Origin: Ruania suaedae
Lineage (GTDB): Bacteria; Actinomycetota; Actinomycetes; Actinomycetales; Beutenbergiaceae
NCBI RefSeq assembly: GCF_021049265.1
Contig: NZ_CP088018.1
Coordinates: forward strand, 1,984,001-2,048,000
Direction of reading: 5' to 3'
Length of the DNA stretch: 64,000 bases
The notes beneath the pieces are model-generated. The model was given only the letters and a program-made list of their open reading frames with translations. It was not told the origin of the DNA and made no database searches. The translations under genes and the position numbers were made by a program. Numbering within the stretch: position 1 is the stretch's first letter; each line of letters starts with the position of its first letter. This document shows, piece by piece, positions 25,693-38,061 of the stretch.

Positions 25693-27081
25693 TCAGGCTC
25701 CGACGAGCCTCGCCGCCAGGTAGGACTCCACCTGGTCGAGGGAGACGCGCTCCTGGCTCATCGTGTCGCGCTCACGGACGGTGACGGCCTGGTCGTCGGC
25801 GGTGTCGAAGTCGACGGTGATGCACAGCGGGGTGCCGATCTCGTCGTGGCGACGGTACCGGCGCCCGATCGCACCGGCGTCGTCGAAGTCGATGTTCCAG
25901 TGCTTGCGCAGCTGCGCGGCCAGGTCGCGGGCCGTCGGGGAGAGCTGCTCGTTGCGCGAGAGCGGCAGCACCGCGGCCTTGACCGGCGCCAGCCGGTGGT
26001 CCAGGCGCAGCACGGTGCGCTTGTCCACCCCGCCCTTGGCGTTGGGCGCTTCGTCCTCGGTGTAGGCCTCCACCAGGAACGCCATCAGCGACCGGGTCAG
26101 CCCCGCCGCCGGTTCGATCACGTAGGGCGTGTAGCGCTCGTTCGTGGACGGGTCGAGGTAGCTGAGGTCCTTGCCGGAGTGCTCGCTGTGCGTGGACAGG
26201 TCGAAGTCGGTGCGGTTGGCGATCCCCTCGAGCTCACCCCACTCGCTGCCGGTGAAGCCGAAGCGGTACTCGATGTCGACCGTGCGCTTGGAGTAGTGCG
26301 AGAGCTTCTCCGCCGGGTGCTCGAAGTGGCGCAGGTTGGCGGGATCCACGCCCAGATCGGTGTACCACTGCGTGCGCGCGTCGATCCAGTACTGGTGCCA
26401 TTCCTCGTCGCTGCCAGGCTGGACGAAGAACTCCATCTCCATCTGCTCGAACTCACGGGTGCGGAAGATGAAGTTGCCGGGCGTGATCTCATTCCGGAAG
26501 GACTTCCCGATCTGCCCGATGCCGAAGGGCACCTTCATCCGCGAGGTGCGCTGGACGTTGTCGAAGTTGACGAAGATGCCCTGCGCGGTCTCCGGGCGGA
26601 GGTAGTGCAGGCCGGACTCGTCCTCGGTGACGCCCAGGTAGGTCTTGAGCAGCCCGTTGAACATCTTCGGCTCGGTCCACTGCCCGCGGGTGCCGCAGCT
26701 GGCGCAGGCGATCTCGTCCAACCCGCCCTGGGGGGCACGCCCCTTCTTCTCCTCGAACTCCTCCAGCAGGTGGTCCTCGCGGTAGCGCTTGTGGCAGCTC
26801 AGGCACTCCACCAGCGGGTCCACGAACGCCTGGATGTGGCCCGAGGCCTGCCACACCTTCGAGGGCAGGATCACCGAGGAGTCCAGGCCGACGATGTCGT
26901 CGCGGCTGGAGACCATCGCCCGCCACCACTGGCGCTTGATGTTCTCCTTCAGCTCCACGCCGAGTGGCCCGTAGTCCCAGGCCGACCGCGTCCCGCCGTA
27001 GATCTCCCCCGAGGGGAAGACGAAGCCCCGGCGCTTGGCGAGGTTGACGACGGCATCGAGACGGGACGGCTCCTTGGCCAC
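25693..27081 (-). CDS. glyS: Glycyl-tRNA synthetase, single-chain (alpha2) type
   Basis: Charges tRNA-Gly with glycine. The 462-residue class II enzyme shows [20 protein letters not shown] near the N-terminus, the zinc-type cysteines (CLSCHKR and CASCGTRG), motif 2 in [19 protein letters not shown], and motif 3 in [15 protein letters not shown], then the anticodon-binding domain. It begins at an ATG preceded by GAGT. It is divergent from znuC, sharing the 195-base region between them. The YibE/F-type gene follows after three bases. Confidence 0.97.
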   Translation of the reverse strand: MAKEPSRLDAVVNLAKRRGFVFPSGEIYGGTRSAWDYGPLGVELKENIKRQWWRAMVSSRDDIVGLDSSVILPSKVWQASGHIQAFVDPLVECLSCHKRYREDHLLEEFEEKKGRAPQGGLDEIACASCGTRGQWTEPKMFNGLLKTYLGVTEDESGLHYLRPETAQGIFVNFDNVQRTSRMKVPFGIGQIGKSFRNEITPGNFIFRTREFEQMEMEFFVQPGSDEEWHQYWIDARTQWYTDLGVDPANLRHFEHPAEKLSHYSKRTVDIEYRFGFTGSEWGELEGIANRTDFDLSTHSEHSGKDLSYLDPSTNERYTPYVIEPAAGLTRSLMAFLVEAYTEDEAPNAKGGVDKRTVLRLDHRLAPVKAAVLPLSRNEQLSPTARDLAAQLRKHWNIDFDDAGAIGRRYRRHDEIGTPLCITVDFDTADDQAVTVRERDTMSQERVSLDQVESYLAARLVGA

Positions 27082-27222
27082 GGTTTCACTCCTGGGTCGG
27101 GGGACCTCACGCCGCGAGGGTGCCGGGCGTGACTCCCCGACAGGCTACCGGGCCCGGCCCCGGCCCCGCTGACCCCCGCCGGCCGCGCCGGGTACCGCCA
27201 CTGTGGCGCTCGCCACGGAGCT

Positions 27223-27252
27223 TTGACACCCTCCCCTGCACAGAGTGAGAAT
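27223..27252 (+). promoter_or_regulatory. Promoter of the zinc uptake operon
   Basis: A perfect TTGACA (27223-27228) stands 18 bases before GAGAAT (27247-27252). This predicts a transcript starting near 27259, only about 18 bases before the znuC GTG. The -35 TTG was also an apparent start codon of a longer frame, which is therefore not real. Confidence 0.7.
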
Positions 27253-27260
27253 CGTTTGCA
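27246..27260. promoter_or_regulatory. zur box: Zur-type operator on the znuC -10 region
   Basis: TGAGAATCGTTTGCA is an imperfect inverted repeat matching the TGAAAATnATTTTCA form bound by Fur-superfamily zinc repressors. It covers the -10 hexamer and the probable transcription start. A Zur-type gene is third in the same operon, so autoregulation by zinc is inferred. Confidence 0.75.
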
Positions 27261-27276
27261 TGAATCGGTGCCAGGA

Positions 27277-28050
27277 GTGAGCACGCCGGTGATCGAGGCC
27301 GCCGGTCTCGATGTCGACTACGGCCGCGGCCGGGTGCTGCGCGGCGTCGACCTGCAGGTCGACGCCGGGGAGACGGTGGCGCTGCTGGGCGCCAACGGCT
27401 CGGGCAAGTCGACGCTGATGCGGGCGCTGCTCGGGATGGCACCGGTCACCGCGGGCAGCGCGGCACTGTTCGGCGCGCCGCTGCGCCGGGCTGCGGCCGT
27501 GCCCTGGCACCGCATCGGCTACGTCCCCCAGCACCGGCCCGCCCCCACCGGGCTGCCGGCCACGGCGCTCGAGGTGGTGCTCACGGGGCTGTTGCAACGC
27601 CGTCGGCTGTGGTTGCCGCGCGGGGCGCGCGGGCAGGCGCTGAAGGCGCTGGACGCCGTCGGACTGGCCGACCGGGGTGACCGTGCCATGCACGAGCTCT
27701 CCGGCGGACAGCAGCAACGCGTGAGCATCGCCCGCGCCCTGGTGCGCCGGCCCGACCTGCTCGTCCTGGACGAGCCGGTCGCCGGGGTGGACACCCCCAC
27801 CCAACAGGCCTTCGCGCGCGTCCTGGAGGGCCTGCACGACGGCGGGACGACCGTGGTGGTGGTCCTGCACGAGATCGGTGAGCTGCGGGGACTGCTGCAG
27901 CGCGCGGTGGTGCTGCGCCACGGCCGCGTGGTGCACGACGGCGACCTGCCCGAGCCCGCCCCGGCACACGCCGGCCCCGGGCACGAGCACGTCCACCCCG
28001 ACCACGGCGAGCCACCGGCCGACTCGAGCCTGCAACGGAGCCTGCCGTGA
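27277..28050 (+). CDS. znuC: Zinc/manganese ABC transporter ATPase subunit
   Basis: A 257-residue cytoplasmic ATPase that powers metal import. Walker A is GANGSGKST (near 38-46), the signature is LSGGQQQRV and Walker B is LLVLDEPVAGVD; the H-loop is VVLHEIGE. Near the C-terminus is a His/Pro-rich stretch (HAGPGHEHVHPDHGE), which may bind metal. The GTG at 27277 lies directly after AGGA; a GTG at 27289 with better spacing is an alternative start. The znuB start overlaps its stop by four bases. No periplasmic-type binding protein gene (ZnuA) is adjacent, so it must be elsewhere or be another lipoprotein. Confidence 0.9.
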   Translation: MSTPVIEAAGLDVDYGRGRVLRGVDLQVDAGETVALLGANGSGKSTLMRALLGMAPVTAGSAALFGAPLRRAAAVPWHRIGYVPQHRPAPTGLPATALEVVLTGLLQRRRLWLPRGARGQALKALDAVGLADRGDRAMHELSGGQQQRVSIARALVRRPDLLVLDEPVAGVDTPTQQAFARVLEGLHDGGTTVVVVLHEIGELRGLLQRAVVLRHGRVVHDGDLPEPAPAHAGPGHEHVHPDHGEPPADSSLQRSLP

Positions 28051-28955
28051 TGGACTGGTTCACCCAGATCGCCGACGCCCTCACCAGCCCGCTGCTGCAG
28101 CGTGCGCTGATCGCCGCGCTGATCGTCGGCGCCACGGCACCGGTGGTGGGCACCTACCTCGTGCAGCGCCGGCTGTCCCTGCTGGGCGACGGTGTCGGGC
28201 ACGTGGCCCTGACCGGGGTGGCCATGGGCTGGCTGGTGGGCAGCTGGACCCACGCCCAGCCGAACGACGCCTATGCGGTGATCGGCGCAGTGATCGCCGC
28301 CATCATCGGCGCTGTGCTGATCGAGATCGTGTCCGCCCGCGGCCGCACCAGCGGTGACGTGGCGCTGGCCCTGCTCTTCTACGGCGGGATCGCCGGCGGA
28401 GTGGTCATCATCAGCCTCGCGGGCGGGACGAACGCCAACCTGATGGCCTACCTGTTCGGCTCCCTCTCGACCGTCTCCACCGGTGACCTGGTGACCACGG
28501 CGGTGATGTCGGGGCTGATCCTGCTGGTCGGCATCGGGCTGCGGACCGCCCTCTTCGCCGTCAGCCACGATCAGGAGTTCGCACGCTCCTCCGGGCTGCC
28601 GGTGCGGCTGCTGACGATCCTGATCGCCGTGGTCGCGGCCTTGACGGTCACCGCCTCCATGCGCGTGGTCGGACTCCTGCTCGTCAGTGCGCTGATGATC
28701 GTGCCGGTGGCGATCGCGCAACAGCTGACGTCCTCCTTCCGGCGGACCATGACCGCCGCGATGGTGATCGGCGCCGTGGTCTGCGTGGGCGGGCTGCTGA
28801 TCACCTTCACCGAGCCGCTGGCCCCGGGCGCGACGATCGTCGTGCTCGCGGTGACCGTCTACGCTGGGGTGGCCACGATCCGCGCGGTCGTCCGGCCGCG
28901 CCGGGAGCGTGGCGTCGATCCGCACCCGGACATGGCGGATGACGTCCACGTCTGA
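28047..28955 (+). CDS. znuB: Zinc/manganese ABC transporter permease subunit
   Basis: A 302-residue integral membrane protein with about eight hydrophobic segments, forming the import channel together with ZnuC. Family features are GTYLVQRRLSLLGDGVGHVAL near the N-terminus, the VASMRVVGLLLVSALMIVP-type stretch (here TASMRVVGLLLVSALMIVPV) and the helix GGLLITFTEPLAPG. The start is GTG 28047 or ATG 28050, overlapping the znuC stop; GGAG lies six or nine bases ahead. The C-terminal tail is cytoplasmic and ends with DPHPDMADDVHV. It belongs to the Zur-controlled operon. Confidence 0.92.
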   Translation: MMDWFTQIADALTSPLLQRALIAALIVGATAPVVGTYLVQRRLSLLGDGVGHVALTGVAMGWLVGSWTHAQPNDAYAVIGAVIAAIIGAVLIEIVSARGRTSGDVALALLFYGGIAGGVVIISLAGGTNANLMAYLFGSLSTVSTGDLVTTAVMSGLILLVGIGLRTALFAVSHDQEFARSSGLPVRLLTILIAVVAALTVTASMRVVGLLLVSALMIVPVAIAQQLTSSFRRTMTAAMVIGAVVCVGGLLITFTEPLAPGATIVVLAVTVYAGVATIRAVVRPRRERGVDPHPDMADDVHV

Positions 28956-28968
28956 CAGGAGGAGCCCG

Positions 28969-29367
28969 ATGCAGCGCATGACACGCCAGCGTGCGGCGGT
29001 GAGCGATCTGCTCGCGGGCACCGACGACTTCCGCAGCGCCCAGCAGCTGCACGAGATGCTCCGCGACCGCGGCGAGGGCATCGGCCTGGCCACGGTCTAC
29101 CGCACCGTGCAGGTGATGGCCGAGAACGGCGACCTCGACGTCCTGCGCAACGGTGACGGCGAGGCGCTCTACCGCCAGTGCGCCTCCCGCGGGCACCACC
29201 ACCACCTGGTGTGCCGCCGCTGCGGCGCCACGGTCGAGCTCGACGCCGCCAGCGTGGAGCGGTGGGCGGCGACGGTGGGCGCCGAGCACGGGTTCAGCGC
29301 CGTCGAGCACACGGCCGAGCTGTTCGGCCTGTGCGCTCAGTGCACCGCCGTCCGGGAGGGCGCGTGA
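28969..29367 (+). CDS. zur: Fur-family zinc uptake regulator
   Basis: A 132-residue metal-sensing repressor. The N-terminal winged helix has MTRQRAAVSDLLAG and GLATVYRTVQVMAENGDLD. The C-terminal dimerisation half has the regulatory site HHHHLVCRRCG and the second CxxC in FGLCAQC; the two CxxC pairs hold a structural zinc. It starts at an ATG six bases after a full AGGAGG, 14 bases after the znuB stop. The zinc, rather than iron, assignment rests on the neighbouring znuCB genes and the Zur-type box. Its site controls the operon itself. Confidence 0.9.
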   Translation: MQRMTRQRAAVSDLLAGTDDFRSAQQLHEMLRDRGEGIGLATVYRTVQVMAENGDLDVLRNGDGEALYRQCASRGHHHHLVCRRCGATVELDAASVERWAATVGAEHGFSAVEHTAELFGLCAQCTAVREGA

Positions 29368-29402
29368 GCGCCTCGCGTCCGCCCCTGCGGCGGTGAGCGC
29401 GC

Positions 29403-29945
29403 GTGCCTGAGTTCCTCACGGGCCTGCCGTTCGTGCTCGTGCTGGCCACGCTCTCGGCCGGCGCCTGGCTGCGCGGCCAGCTGCTGTACTGGATCGGCCG
29501 GGTTCCCACCGACCAGGCGCTGCGCCGCACCCGACCCGATCAGGGCTGGCGCCGGCGCGCGCACGACTGGCTGGCCGGGGGTGGCGCCGACGCCGGGATC
29601 GTCGCGATCCGGCGCTGGGGGCTGGTGGCCGTGCCGCTGTGCTACGTCACGGTGGGGTTCCAATCCATGGTGCAGGCCGCCGCCGGGATCCTGCGGATCA
29701 CCTGGTGGAAGTACGCGCTGGCACAGATCCCGGGCGCGCTGGCCTGGGGCACGATCTACTCCACCATCGGGTTCGCGGTGTGGGAGGCGGCGCTGGCCGC
29801 CGCGGCCGGCTCGCCGGTGGGGATTGCGGTGATCGCGGTACTGGTGGTGCTGGCCGCCGTCGGGGTGGTGGTGCTGCGCCGTCGTGCGCGTGGCGTGCGC
29901 ACGTCCCGGGCCGCGGAGCTGAGCGGCGTCGACGGCCGGGACTGA
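29403..29945 (+). CDS. Short DedA-like membrane protein
   Basis: A 180-residue protein with about four hydrophobic segments. Family hints are GAWLRGQLLYWIGRV near the N-terminus, the ...RRWGLVAVPLCYVTVGF stretch matching the DedA 'R-x-(x)-P-x-x-x-G' membrane-dipping loop, and AAAGILRITWWKYALAQIPGA. It is shorter than ordinary DedA proteins (about 200 residues or more) and lacks their N-terminal part. Those proteins move lipid carriers such as undecaprenyl phosphate. The start is GTG at 29403 without a clear ribosome site. It faces uppS, which makes that lipid carrier; the pairing is suggestive but is inference. Confidence 0.7.
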   Translation: MPEFLTGLPFVLVLATLSAGAWLRGQLLYWIGRVPTDQALRRTRPDQGWRRRAHDWLAGGGADAGIVAIRRWGLVAVPLCYVTVGFQSMVQAAAGILRITWWKYALAQIPGALAWGTIYSTIGFAVWEAALAAAAGSPVGIAVIAVLVVLAAVGVVVLRRRARGVRTSRAAELSGVDGRD

Positions 29946-29955
29946 GGCCTCGGCG

Positions 29956-30747
29956 TCAGCCCCCGGCCGGAGCCTCCGGGGCGTCGATCGCACCGCCGTA
30001 GCGGCGGTCACGGCTGGCATAGGTGCGCGCCGCCTCCCACAGGTCCCGCCGGTCGCATGCGGGCCACGGCTTGTCGATGAAGACCATCTCGGCGTAGGCC
30101 GACTGCCACAGCAGGAAGTTGGACGTGCGTTGCTCACCCGAGGTACGCATCAGCAGGTCCACGTCGGGCATGTCCGGCTCGTCGAGGAAGCGGGCGATGG
30201 TCCGCTCGGTGATCCGGTCCGGGTGCAGCCGCCCGGCCGCGACCTCGTGACCGATCGCGCGCGCCGCATCGGCGATCTCGGCCCGGCCGCCGTAGTTGAC
30301 GCACATCGTCAGCGTGCAGGTGCTGTTGCCGGCGGTGAGACGTTCGGCCTCCTCCAGCTCGGAGATCACCGAACGCCACAGCCGTGGGCGCCGGCCGGCC
30401 CAGCGCACCCGGACGCCCCAGTCGTTCATCTGGTCCCGGCGCCGGCGCAGCACGTCCCGGTTGAAGCCCATCAGGAAGCGCACCTCCGAGGGTGAGCGCT
30501 TCCAGTTCTCGGTGGAGAAGGCGTAGGCGCTGATGTGCGTGATGCCCATCTCGATCGCCCCGGCCACGACGTCGAGCAGCACCGCCTCACCGGCGGCGTG
30601 CCCCTCGTTGCGGGTCAGGCCACGCGCGTTGGCCCAGCGGCCGTTGCCGTCCATCACGATCGCCACGTGCCGGGGGACGAGCTGGTCCGGAAGCTGCGGC
30701 GGGCGGGCTCCGGAGGGGTGCGGGGGCGGCGGCTGGGACGGCCGCAT
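29956..30747 (-). CDS. uppS: Isoprenyl transferase (long-chain polyprenyl diphosphate synthase)
   Basis: A 263-residue cis-prenyltransferase that lengthens farnesyl or geranyl diphosphate to the C50-C55 carrier lipid for cell-wall synthesis. It has the diphosphate-binding [17 protein letters not shown] near residue 25, [11 protein letters not shown], and the C-terminal [19 protein letters not shown] with [10 protein letters not shown]. The ATG overlaps the recO stop by one base (TGATG). Long-frame extensions upstream run through recO and are not real. An N-terminal Pro-rich extension of about 25 residues is present, common in actinobacteria. Chain length (deca- or undecaprenyl) cannot be judged. 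Confidence 0.95.
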   Translation of the reverse strand: MRPSQPPPPHPSGARPPQLPDQLVPRHVAIVMDGNGRWANARGLTRNEGHAAGEAVLLDVVAGAIEMGITHISAYAFSTENWKRSPSEVRFLMGFNRDVLRRRRDQMNDWGVRVRWAGRRPRLWRSVISELEEAERLTAGNSTCTLTMCVNYGGRAEIADAARAIGHEVAAGRLHPDRITERTIARFLDEPDMPDVDLLMRTSGEQRTSNFLLWQSAYAEMVFIDKPWPACDRRDLWEAARTYASRDRRYGGAIDAPEAPAGG

Positions 30748-31478
30748 CAGGCGCGCTCCACGTGCCGCAGGGAGCGCAGCTGCCGCTCCAGGTGCCACTG
30801 GGTGTAGACGGCGACCAGCCCCGAGGCCTCGCGCCGGTGCTTGTCCTCGCTCGCCTCGGCGCCGGCCCACTCCCCCGCGAGCAGCGCACCGAGCAGCGCG
30901 ACCGTCTCCGGCGCGGGGGCGGCAGCCCCGGGTGGGCGACAACCGGTGCAGACCGCTCCACCGACGGGCGCCGAGAACGCGCGGTGCGGGCCCGGGGCAC
31001 TGCAGCGCGCACACTCGTCGAAGGACGGCGCCCAGCCCGCGACGGCGAGCGCGCGCAGCAGGTAGGAGTCCAGCACCAGCGTGGCTGGGTGGCGCCGTTC
31101 CGCGAGGGCGCGCAGCGCCCCCGCCAGCAACAGGTACTGCTGGGTGGCCGGCTCGCCAGGGACCTCGGTCAGCCGTTCCGCCGTCTCGGCCATGGCCGTG
31201 GCCGTGGTGTACAGCCCGTAGTCGGCCCACAGCGCGCGCCCGTGCGGGGCGAGGGTGTCCACCTGGGTGATGACATCGAGAGTGCGCCCGGCGTAGAGCT
31301 GGACGTCGACCACGGCGAACGGCTCGAGCCGGGCCCCGAACTTCGAGGAGGTCCGCCGCACCCCCTTGGCGACGGCGCGCACCTGACCGTGGTTGCGGGT
31401 GAGCAGCGTGACGATCCGATCGGCCTCACCCAGCTTGTGGGTGCGCAGCACGATCGCCTCGTCCCGATACAGCTTCAC
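30747..31478 (-). CDS. recO: DNA repair protein RecO
   Basis: A 243-residue protein that anneals single strands and loads RecA with RecF/RecR. It has the OB-fold N-terminus [39 protein letters not shown], and a zinc-type C-terminal region CARCSAPG...CTGC in the helical domain. The GTG at 31478 gives the family N-terminus; an upstream frame to 31535 would add residues not in the family. Its stop overlaps the uppS start, as in many actinobacteria. Confidence 0.94.
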   Translation of the reverse strand: MKLYRDEAIVLRTHKLGEADRIVTLLTRNHGQVRAVAKGVRRTSSKFGARLEPFAVVDVQLYAGRTLDVITQVDTLAPHGRALWADYGLYTTATAMAETAERLTEVPGEPATQQYLLLAGALRALAERRHPATLVLDSYLLRALAVAGWAPSFDECARCSAPGPHRAFSAPVGGAVCTGCRPPGAAAPAPETVALLGALLAGEWAGAEASEDKHRREASGLVAVYTQWHLERQLRSLRHVERA

Positions 31479-31625
31479 GCTGCCATTGTCCCCCACCAGG
31501 GCCCCGACGGCGCACTCCCGCGCCGGGCCGCACACCGCCCGTCATCCAGGCTCTGACCAGCGCCGATGTCGACTCGTCCACAACCCCTCAACCGTGGTTT
31601 TTCGTTGCAATACCGGGGAAAGGTC

Positions 31626-31654
31626 TTGACTCCATCGAACTGGTGTTCTACGCT
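31626..31654 (+). promoter_or_regulatory. Sigma70-type promoter of the DUF222/HNH gene
   Basis: TTGACT (31626-31631) and TACGCT (31649-31654) with a 17-base spacer. The predicted transcript starts near 31661, about 30 bases before the ATG at 31691. A GTG at 31643 lies inside the promoter spacer and is therefore not the start. Confidence 0.65.
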
Positions 31655-31690
31655 GGAGGAACGATCAGCGGACGGGCACCGGGGGTGAGC

Positions 31691-34978
<3,288 letters not shown>

Positions 34979-36637
34979 TCACCCGTCGCTGGTCTGGGTG
35001 CGGGCGCTGGGCGAACGGTCCTCGCGCGCATGCAGCACCGAGGATCCGATCCGCACGGACTCACCCGGCGCCACCGGCGTCTCCTCCCACGGGACCAGGG
35101 CGCGCTCGTCCCCGGCCGCGGACAGGAGCGTGGTGCCATTGGTCGAGGACCGGTCGATCACCCAGGCCCGCGGGCCCACGATCCTGATGCCGAGGTGCGT
35201 CTTGGAGACGGCCCCGTCGTCCAGCGTGACCAGGGCGGCGACGTCCTCCTGGGCGCGGGCGGCGGGCGAGCGCCCCACGAGGCTCAGTCCCTCGCTGCCC
35301 ACCACCCGGCCGTCATCGGTGTGGAAGCGGATCCGGCCGGGCGTGCCCCGCGCGCCGGCCAGGCGGGTGTCCTCGTTGTCGAGCTCCTCCGGTGGCGGCG
35401 CCACGTCCAGCGGCGGGGCAGCGCCCGGACGTGCCGTGGTCTCCCAGGGCGCCCCGGCCGGTGCCGCCGGCTCACCGGCCATCGGCGCACCGGGCAGTGG
35501 CCCTGACGCGACGGGGGCCGCCTGCTCCGACGCCGGGTGGGAGTGCTCATCGGGGTGCTCGGTCCAGGTCCGGGTGTGCGGGTCGGGTTCGCCCGCCGCC
35601 GGCGGCGCCCACTGCCCGGCACTCGGCCCGCCGGGCGCCGTCCCGCGCTGCGGCGGGCCCAGCACGGTGGCCTCGTGGGCAGCGTCGGCTGGATCCATGG
35701 GGTCCGTGAGGCCGGCTGGTGTCCGAGGCTGTTCCGGCGCCGGCCGGCCGTGCGGCTCCGGCGGGGCCGGGACGGCCTCGTCGGGCGGCGGTGCCACTGG
35801 CCCGTCCCACGAGGCCCGTTCGCTGGGCGAGGCGCCGGGCTGCGCGTACGGGCTCCGGCCCGCGGCCGGAGCGCCGGCATGTGCGACGTCGGGCGGCCTC
35901 GGGGGCACGCCGGGGACCCCGGCCGGACCCAGCCCACCCTGTCCGCCCAGCCCACCCTGTCCGCTCTGGCCGGTCTGACCGCTCTGCCCGGTGGCGCCGG
36001 CCTGCGCCGGCGCCCCGGACCCCTCGGCGCGCACGGCGCGGCCCGCCAGCACGCCACCGAGCAGCACCAGCACCGTGGCCAGCGCACCGACCACCAGTAG
36101 GCCCCCGCGCGCGAGGGTCGCATCGCCCGCGGCGCCCGCTCCCCCGTCGCTGAGCAGCGGGACGTCCTCGATCACCTCGAGCACCACCAGCACCGCACCG
36201 GCGGTCACCGCGAGGGCCAGCACGAACCGGACCACGAAGGCGGCTGTCCAGACCTGGGCCACGCCCGGTCCGCCGTCCTGGGGGCGCAACCTCGACCAGG
36301 CCCGGATCGCCGAGACCAGGGCCCAGCCCGTGAGGGCGACGTAGGCGCACCCCACCAGCCCCGCCAGGGCGAGTACCCCGCCACCGGCCGTCATGGCCAG
36401 GCCGGCTGCGCCGTCGGCCGTCCCGCCCCGGCCGGCCAGCAGCAGACCCGCCGCCGTGACGACCACGGCGAGCACCCCCACCAGCGTCCGGCGCCAGCCG
36501 CCGTAGCTGCGGGTGAGACGGCCCAGTGCCTCGGACCGGGTCCGCCGCAGCGTCCAGGTATCGGGCCAGCGCGGACGGTCGGCCGGTGGGTCCATGAACC
36601 CGGCGGCGTCGGCGTTCAGCGGGAAGAGCCCAGGCAC
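34979..36637 (-). CDS. Membrane protein with C-terminal FHA domain
   Basis: A 552-residue protein. Four membrane helices are visible (about 51-69, 85-110, 132-153 and 179-200). They are followed by a 230-residue Gly/Pro/Ala-rich low-complexity linker containing repeated QSGQ/GLGGQ units, and a cytoplasmic forkhead-associated domain near 440-535. The FHA domain shows GRSPAARA, KTHLGIRI (S/H motif variant) and DRSSTNGTTLL, which binds phosphothreonine. The GTG is supported by AGGAGG with seven bases of spacing. It lies just downstream of the LarA-like gene in genome order, and its 3' end borders the leu leader. A target of one of the kinase systems of the cell is likely; which one is not shown. 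Confidence 0.82.
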   Translation of the reverse strand: MPGLFPLNADAAGFMDPPADRPRWPDTWTLRRTRSEALGRLTRSYGGWRRTLVGVLAVVVTAAGLLLAGRGGTADGAAGLAMTAGGGVLALAGLVGCAYVALTGWALVSAIRAWSRLRPQDGGPGVAQVWTAAFVVRFVLALAVTAGAVLVVLEVIEDVPLLSDGGAGAAGDATLARGGLLVVGALATVLVLLGGVLAGRAVRAEGSGAPAQAGATGQSGQTGQSGQGGLGGQGGLGPAGVPGVPPRPPDVAHAGAPAAGRSPYAQPGASPSERASWDGPVAPPPDEAVPAPPEPHGRPAPEQPRTPAGLTDPMDPADAAHEATVLGPPQRGTAPGGPSAGQWAPPAAGEPDPHTRTWTEHPDEHSHPASEQAAPVASGPLPGAPMAGEPAAPAGAPWETTARPGAAPPLDVAPPPEELDNEDTRLAGARGTPGRIRFHTDDGRVVGSEGLSLVGRSPAARAQEDVAALVTLDDGAVSKTHLGIRIVGPRAWVIDRSSTNGTTLLSAAGDERALVPWEETPVAPGESVRIGSSVLHAREDRSPSARTQTSDG

Positions 36638-36647
36638 CGTTGGCCTC

Positions 36648-37964
36648 CTAGGGATGCAGTTCGTGGGTGGCGCGTGCGGCGAGCCGGTCAGCCGTGGACC
36701 ACAGCCCGGCCGAGGGCGTGGAGATGAAGAACACGCGTTCGCCGTCGGCCAGGGTGTTCCACCCGTCCCGCATCACCTCCGGATCGTAGCGGCGCAGCGC
36801 CTCGTCCAGGTCGAGATAGCCGTAGCCGACCGACTCGACCTCCTCCTGCGTGAGGCCGCCGGGGGCGTAGGTGATCCTGAAGCGCCCCTCCGCGCTGCCG
36901 TGCACGAGGTGGGCGGTCGCGTGCGGGATCTCCTGCATATCGGCCTCGGTGGCGTACTTCTCCAGCACCTCGGCCTTGCTGAGATAGCCGTACTTGCGGA
37001 TGAGCGCATCCACCTCCGGCTGCTCGCCGAAACGCGTCACACCGGGGGCGATGATCAGCAGCTCGCCGCCGTCGGCCATCGCCATCCGGGTGCGGTAGAC
37101 CGCCTTGTTCGCCACCCAGGTGGCGTGGAACTCGTCCGCCTGCATGACGGCGACCACCTTGTGGATCGGCTCGTCGAAGGTGGTGATGTTCTGGGCCGTG
37201 CTGGCGCGGGCGGCGGCGTAGTAGGTCTCGAGGTCGTCACCGACGAAGACACCCGTGTGCACGAGGTGGCCGGCGTCGTCGTAGTCCATGACCACCTGCA
37301 GGTACACGTCCGGCAGATGCCCGAGGAACTCCTCCTCCGCCCAGTTGAAGCACGCCCGCACCGGCGTGAGCAGGTTCCCGAGGTTGTTCTCGATCCCGTA
37401 CACCGCCGAGGCCATGTGCGCGGCCCCGAGGGTCCGCTTGCCGCCGAGGCCGATGAAGTAGTTCTTGTTGTGGTTGGCGAAGCCGAGCACCTCGTGCGGG
37501 ACGACGTGGCCGATGTGGATGATCAGGTCCCACTCCTCGGTCACCGTCATGGTGTTGAGGTCGATCGGCATCTCCCAGTCCACGACGCCGCCGGTCTTCT
37601 CGGCGACCACCTCGGCCGGGACGGTGCCCACGTGCGTGACCCCGCCCTTCCAGTCGTGGGCGTGGATGCGCTCGTGCGGGATGGACCCGAACATCCACCG
37701 GTTCACCTCCTCGGTGTGCGGCACGTGCTGGCCGAGGGTGGGGATCACGTGCACCTCCACGCCCTGGGCATCCAGGCCGCGGTAGAGGTGCTCGGTCATC
37801 CAGCCCACGCCGGCGTGGGCACGGGTGATGTCCGGCGGGAGCAGCAGTACCCGCCGGTACGTGCCGATCCCGAGCCGCTGTGCCGCCTCGGTCACGAGCC
37901 GGTCGCACAGCCGCTCGATCGTGGGCCGGTCGATCGAGGAGTCCTCATGCTGGAACCACACCAT
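36648..37964 (-). CDS. DUF2088 / LarA-family (nickel-pincer racemase-like) protein
   Basis: A 438-residue protein of the LarA group. Visible features are LLLPPDITRAHAG near the N-terminus (compare the P-D-x-T-R motif of LarA), GHVVPHEVLGFANH, and NKNYFIGLGGKRTLG, where LarA has its active-site His and pincer-binding Lys region. The ATG at 37964 is chosen; the ribosome site is weak. LarA racemises lactate with a nickel pincer nucleotide made by LarB, LarC and LarE. None of those genes is in the window, so either they are elsewhere or the protein uses a different reaction. It lies 97 bases after the pseudo-transglutaminase gene and 10 bases before the FHA protein. Confidence 0.8.
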   Translation of the reverse strand: MVWFQHEDSSIDRPTIERLCDRLVTEAAQRLGIGTYRRVLLLPPDITRAHAGVGWMTEHLYRGLDAQGVEVHVIPTLGQHVPHTEEVNRWMFGSIPHERIHAHDWKGGVTHVGTVPAEVVAEKTGGVVDWEMPIDLNTMTVTEEWDLIIHIGHVVPHEVLGFANHNKNYFIGLGGKRTLGAAHMASAVYGIENNLGNLLTPVRACFNWAEEEFLGHLPDVYLQVVMDYDDAGHLVHTGVFVGDDLETYYAAARASTAQNITTFDEPIHKVVAVMQADEFHATWVANKAVYRTRMAMADGGELLIIAPGVTRFGEQPEVDALIRKYGYLSKAEVLEKYATEADMQEIPHATAHLVHGSAEGRFRITYAPGGLTQEEVESVGYGYLDLDEALRRYDPEVMRDGWNTLADGERVFFISTPSAGLWSTADRLAARATHELHP

Positions 37965-38061
37965 GGGCCACAGGCTAGCCCGTGAACACCGGCGGGCCGG
38001 CGGCGATGCCGTCTGTTGCCGTGGCGTGATGTGCTGCGCTGTGCGGGCTCCCGGGTGCCGG

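Noticed and set aside
27223-27276. Apparent TTG start of znuC at 27223
   Set aside because: The TTG is the first half of the TTGACA -35 hexamer, and the transcription start lies downstream of it.
31643-31690. GTG start at 31643 for the DUF222/HNH gene
   Set aside because: It lies within the spacer of a good -35/-10 pair, so it would not be in the mRNA. The ATG at 31691 follows the promoter.
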